From Fischerella sp. CENA71 (GTDB lineage Bacteria > Cyanobacteriota > Cyanobacteriia > Cyanobacteriales > Nostocaceae), in assembly GCA_024239075.1 (NCBI GenBank), contig JANBVI010000021.1, positions 1-42,059 of the forward strand: a stretch of 42,059 bases of DNA, in the 5' to 3' direction. The notes beneath the pieces were generated by a model. It did not search any database. It was not told the DNA's origin and saw only the letters and a program-made list of their open reading frames with translations. The translations under genes and the position numbers were made by a program. This document shows positions 38,985-42,059 of the stretch, piece by piece (positions within the stretch are counted from its first letter, which is position 1; the number at the start of each line of letters is the position of its first letter).

Positions 38985-41243
38985 TCAACCAGTTGTTTTA
39001 GTGTGGAAATTACGCAAGCGTAGTGCATTAGTGACTACCGAGACAGAGCTAAACGCCATTGCTGCACCTGCAATAATCGGGCTGAGCAGCCAACCGAAGA
39101 TGGGGAAAAGAATTCCTGCTGCAATTGGAATACCAGCGACGTTATAGATAAAGGCGAAAAAGAGATTCTGACGAATATTGCGAATCGTGGCCCGAGAAAG
39201 TTGAATAGCAGTGACGATCCCGTGTAAATCTCCAGAGATGAGCGTGATGTCACTAGCGGCGATCGCCACATCCGTTCCTGTGCCAATTGCCATCCCGACA
39301 TCGGCTTGAGCCAGCGCCGGTGCATCATTAATGCCATCCCCAACCATTGCCACAATTTTGCCTTCCAACTGAAGTTTCTCGACAGTTTCGGCTTTCTGAT
39401 CCGGACGAACTTCAGCAAAGACTCGCTTGATGCCCACTTCACGAGCAATAACTTCGGCTGTGCGGCGATTATCCCCAGTCAACATTACCACTTCCAATCC
39501 CATTTTCTGCAATGTGCGAATCGCGTTCACAGAAGATGGTTTCACCGCATCGGCAATACCCATAATCCCTTGGATTTTGCTATTCACCGCAATCCAGATG
39601 ACCGTTTTACCAAGATATTCCAGGCGATCCCAATGTTCCTGCAATGCACCTGTATCAATACCTAACTCATTCATCCAACGATGGGTACCAATTTGTACCC
39701 ATTGATTCGACACGTACCCTTGCACACCACTACCAGCGTTCGCTTCAAAATCCTCTGCATCTGTTAACTCTACACCTTGGAATTGAGCATAATTCACAAC
39801 TGCTTCAGCCAAAGGATGTTCTGAATTGCGTTCGACGGATGCTGCAAGGCGCAGGAGATTTAGCTCATTACCATTAGCTGTACCATTAACGGTGACAAAA
39901 TCTGTGACGGTGGGTTTCCCTTGCGTAATTGTACCTGTTTTATCAAGAACAACAGTCTTGAGCTTGTGCGCGAGTTCCAGACTTTCTGCTCCTTTAATGA
40001 GAATACCATTTTCTGCACCCTTGCCTGTTCCTACCATGATAGAAGTCGGCGTTGCCAAGCCAAGAGCGCACGGGCAAGCAATAATTAACACACCTACAGT
40101 GGTAATCAGTGCCATCGTCACATTGCCCATGATGTTATACCAGATGATGAAAGTGGCGATCGCGATCGCAATTACAGTAGGGACAAACCATCCAGTAACT
40201 TGGTCAGCTAGCTTTTGAATCGGTGCTTTTGAACCTTGTGCTTGTTGTACTAGCTTGACAATCTGCGCCAAGAATGTGTCTTTCCCGACTCGTGTTGCTC
40301 GGAATTTGAAGCTACCAGTTTTGTTAATTGTGGCTCCAATCACTTCATCGCCCGGATGTTTCTTCACAGGTACACTTTCACCTGTTACCATTGCCTCATC
40401 AATAGTCGAGGAACCATCAATAATCTCGCCATCTACTGGAATCTTTTCACCCGGACGCACTAAAACAATATCGCCTTCAATGACTTCGGTAAGTGGGATG
40501 TCTACTTCTGTGCCATTGCGAATCACACGAGCGGTTTTAGCTTGTAAGCCTATAAGTTTACGAATTGCTTGGGAGGTTTGCCCTTTGGCACGATTTTCAA
40601 GCAGTCGTCCCAGCAAAATTAGAGTGATGATGACTACCGCTGCTTCGTAGTACACATCAGGTGGCAATCCTCGCTCAGTGAAGAACCCAGGCAAGAAGGT
40701 GGGGAAGAGGGAATAGAGATAAGCGGTACCTGTGCCAATCGCCACCAAGGTATCCATTGTTGCCGTGTGACGTTTCAGAGCTTTCCAAGCATTGATAAAG
40801 AAAGATGCACCACACCAAAACAATACAGGTGTTGCCAGTACGAGCTGTAACCAAGGATTGTGCATCCACATCGGGATCAAGGGAATGGACAACCCTGTCA
40901 TCATTGGTAGCGAACCAATGACTAGAATGGCGCTGATAATGCCGCCAACCCAAACTTTTCTGACTAACGCTCGATTTTCTGCTTGGCGTGCTTGTTGTTC
41001 TGCATCATCTGTGGTGTATAAATCATCGTCTTGTATCGGCATCGCAGAGTATCCCACCGCATCTACTGCATCGCAAATTGCTTTTGGGTTAGTTTTGCTG
41101 GGATCATAGGTGACAGTGGCTTGCTCTGCTCCAAAGTTGACGCTACACTCATTCACACCCCTGACGGAACGAATTGCATCTTCAATGGTGTTAGCGCAAG
41201 AGGCACAACTCATACCCCGCAGTTTTAGATTTGTGTTTTCCAT
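38985..41243 (-). CDS. copA: Copper-exporting P1B-type ATPase
   Basis: The 752-residue pump exports Cu+ using ATP. One N-terminal metal-binding domain has GMSCASC (about residues 11-17). The transmembrane metal site is CPC in [14 protein letters not shown] (about 390), the phosphorylation site [12 protein letters not shown] (about 432), the actuator loop MVTGESVPV and the hinge [24 protein letters not shown] 7 nt ahead of ATG 41243 fixes the start; a TTG two codons earlier is less likely. It heads the run ATPase, peptide, cupredoxin. Confidence 0.95.
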   Translation of the reverse strand: MENTNLKLRGMSCASCANTIEDAIRSVRGVNECSVNFGAEQATVTYDPSKTNPKAICDAVDAVGYSAMPIQDDDLYTTDDAEQQARQAENRALVRKVWVGGIISAILVIGSLPMMTGLSIPLIPMWMHNPWLQLVLATPVLFWCGASFFINAWKALKRHTATMDTLVAIGTGTAYLYSLFPTFLPGFFTERGLPPDVYYEAAVVIITLILLGRLLENRAKGQTSQAIRKLIGLQAKTARVIRNGTEVDIPLTEVIEGDIVLVRPGEKIPVDGEIIDGSSTIDEAMVTGESVPVKKHPGDEVIGATINKTGSFKFRATRVGKDTFLAQIVKLVQQAQGSKAPIQKLADQVTGWFVPTVIAIAIATFIIWYNIMGNVTMALITTVGVLIIACPCALGLATPTSIMVGTGKGAENGILIKGAESLELAHKLKTVVLDKTGTITQGKPTVTDFVTVNGTANGNELNLLRLAASVERNSEHPLAEAVVNYAQFQGVELTDAEDFEANAGSGVQGYVSNQWVQIGTHRWMNELGIDTGALQEHWDRLEYLGKTVIWIAVNSKIQGIMGIADAVKPSSVNAIRTLQKMGLEVVMLTGDNRRTAEVIAREVGIKRVFAEVRPDQKAETVEKLQLEGKIVAMVGDGINDAPALAQADVGMAIGTGTDVAIAASDITLISGDLHGIVTAIQLSRATIRNIRQNLFFAFIYNVAGIPIAAGILFPIFGWLLSPIIAGAAMAFSSVSVVTNALRLRNFHTKTTG

Positions 41244-41294
41244 TGTCAACCTCCTAACGATTCCTCAACTGCTTTTTAAAGAATTTAGTGGTAT

Positions 41295-41399
41295 TTAATT
41301 AACTAATCCCATTGTGAAATCTCCATCTTGCTGGAGAGTCAAGGGGTAGTGAGAAAATTTTTTGAGAACGCGTTTTTGGGTTTCGGTGGCTACCGCCAT
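41295..41399 (-). CDS. Possible small protein upstream of copA
   Basis: ATG 41399 opens 34 codons (MAVATETQKRVLKKFSHYPL and on to FTMGLVN). The open frame continues upstream to 41486 but looks less protein-like there. No good ribosome binding site is seen and the family is unknown, so it may be spurious. Confidence 0.3.
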   Translation of the reverse strand: MAVATETQKRVLKKFSHYPLTLQQDGDFTMGLVN

Positions 41400-41541
41400 C
41401 GCAAGTTCAATTATCTTGAAGAGAATTGTCTGCCTTTCGTGACCATTTTTAGTAGTTATTTGATAAATTCTGTTTATTATTTTCAAAAAAAAGAATATTT
41501 GCTCTTATCTGGGTCAAATCATAATATTAAAACTAAGCTAA

Positions 41542-41817
41542 GTTGTAAAGACAAAAATCGCAAATCTGATTAATGGCGATCGCCTAGACATCAAAAAAAT
41601 TCAAATATCTTCTGAACTTTTATGTGTTTGCTATTTGACTGTTGGATTATGGTGCTTACTCTCTTACAATCTGACTCGTAATCCTCTCATGGCAACGCTG
41701 ATGGCTCGCTATGGTCGAAAAATCTTCCCCTGGGTGTTAATGTGGTTAGGATTCTCGATTATGATGAAGAGCGCGACTTTTCAACTTGTTCCCAGTGTGG
41801 CAACGATTTTCCAATAG
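41542..41817 (+). pseudogene. Decayed CadD-like transporter fragment
   Basis: The frame from 41542 reads IANLINGDRLDI, then LTVGLWCLLSYNLTRNPLMA and ARYGRKIFPWVLMWLGFSIM. This resembles the middle and C-terminal part of CadD-type cadmium resistance transporters, with a degraded form of their ANGGDN motif. There is no proper start and the N-terminal helices are missing. Confidence 0.5.
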
Positions 41818-42047
41818 ATGTGAAGCAAGTGAACAGGTGAAGATTTATCAAGATTTTAAATTTTAAATTCTTAATTTATATTCCCCAGTTTGCAGGCTAA
41901 AGAGTTGAGTAAAAGAAAATCATTACTTTTGTCTATTATTAGGAAAAATAATAATATTTGCTTTCAGAGTTTGATTGGTTCTATCTTGAAATCAAGGTGA
42001 ACTAAAAGCAGATAAAAAAGATTACCAAGTTCAAAAGGAATAAACTA
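41818..42047. other. Short gene-free stretch at the window end
   Basis: This AT-rich stretch holds no supported gene. It presumably contains the promoter of the gene that begins at 42048. Confidence 0.4.
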
Positions 42048-42059
42048 ATGAACAAACCA
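42048..42059 (+). CDS. Start of a gene running off the window
   Basis: ATG 42048 is preceded by AAAAGGAA at a suitable distance and opens MNKP before the window ends. Nothing can be said about the product. Confidence 0.4.

Noticed and set aside
1-42059. CRISPR array
   Set aside because: No series of direct repeats with regular unique spacers was seen; the tandem repeats present are 8-11 bp units without spacers.

Overview
The window looks like chromosome, or possibly a large plasmid, of a filamentous heterocyst-forming cyanobacterium (Nostocales). HIP1 octamers (GCGATCGC) are frequent from about 6.6 kb onward. The short dispersed repeats are of kinds familiar from Nostoc-like genomes, most protein families are typical of the group, and one terminal oxidase is of the CuA-less type associated with heterocysts. 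The species cannot be named from the sequence.

Region 1 (1-6460) is accessory DNA from a plasmid, phage or integrative element. It holds a truncated phage-structural-type gene, a minus-strand run of small unrecognised proteins (two membrane proteins, two helical ones, one helix-turn-helix protein), and a regulatory hub at 3.23-3.53 kb with an array of about 11-bp iterons. Then come two ribbon-helix-helix proteins, one with a candidate -1 frameshift site, a membrane protein ending in an AT-hook, and a small serine recombinase. The element stops next to tRNA-Ala(CGC) at 6574-6646.

Region 2 (6.6-12.5 kb) has a minus-strand group (glycine-zipper protein, HPP membrane protein, DUF1622 protein, GMC oxidoreductase) facing a plus-strand pair (SMP-30/gluconolactonase, DoxX). 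Together they suggest oxidation of a sugar or alcohol to a lactone and its hydrolysis. Region 3 (12.5-19.7 kb) is a respiratory cluster on the minus strand: two DUF2231 membrane proteins, oxidase subunits II, I and III, a small membrane protein and a type II NADH dehydrogenase, followed by a VOC protein. Subunit II has lost its CuA ligands and subunit I has the A2-type YSHP motif, so this is probably a quinol oxidase that forms a short NADH-quinone-O2 chain with the dehydrogenase. Region 4 (20.3-21.7 kb) is an SDR dehydrogenase followed by gene remnants.

Region 5 (21.6-37.9 kb) is a sulfur-scavenging region: ssuE, ssuD, a TTC38-like TPR protein, a Pst-like ABC transporter behind an orphan sulfate-binding protein, SfnB-like and SfnG-like enzymes for dimethyl sulfone use, a PhnD/SsuA-like binding protein, an SsuC-like permease and an Rrf2-family regulator. 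Four copies of a 28-bp inverted repeat, NTACGGY-N14-ACCGTAN, lie in non-coding DNA only in this part of the window. One is just ahead of ssuD and another ends 15 nt before the sulfate-binding protein gene. I read this as an uncharacterised operator and regulon. The region also carries broken genes and MITE-like insertions.

Region 6 (38.2-42 kb) is copper and metal handling: a CopA-type P-type ATPase, a 30-residue membrane peptide and a membrane-anchored cupredoxin ending at a clear terminator, then a decayed CadD-like transporter and the first codons of a gene that runs off the window.
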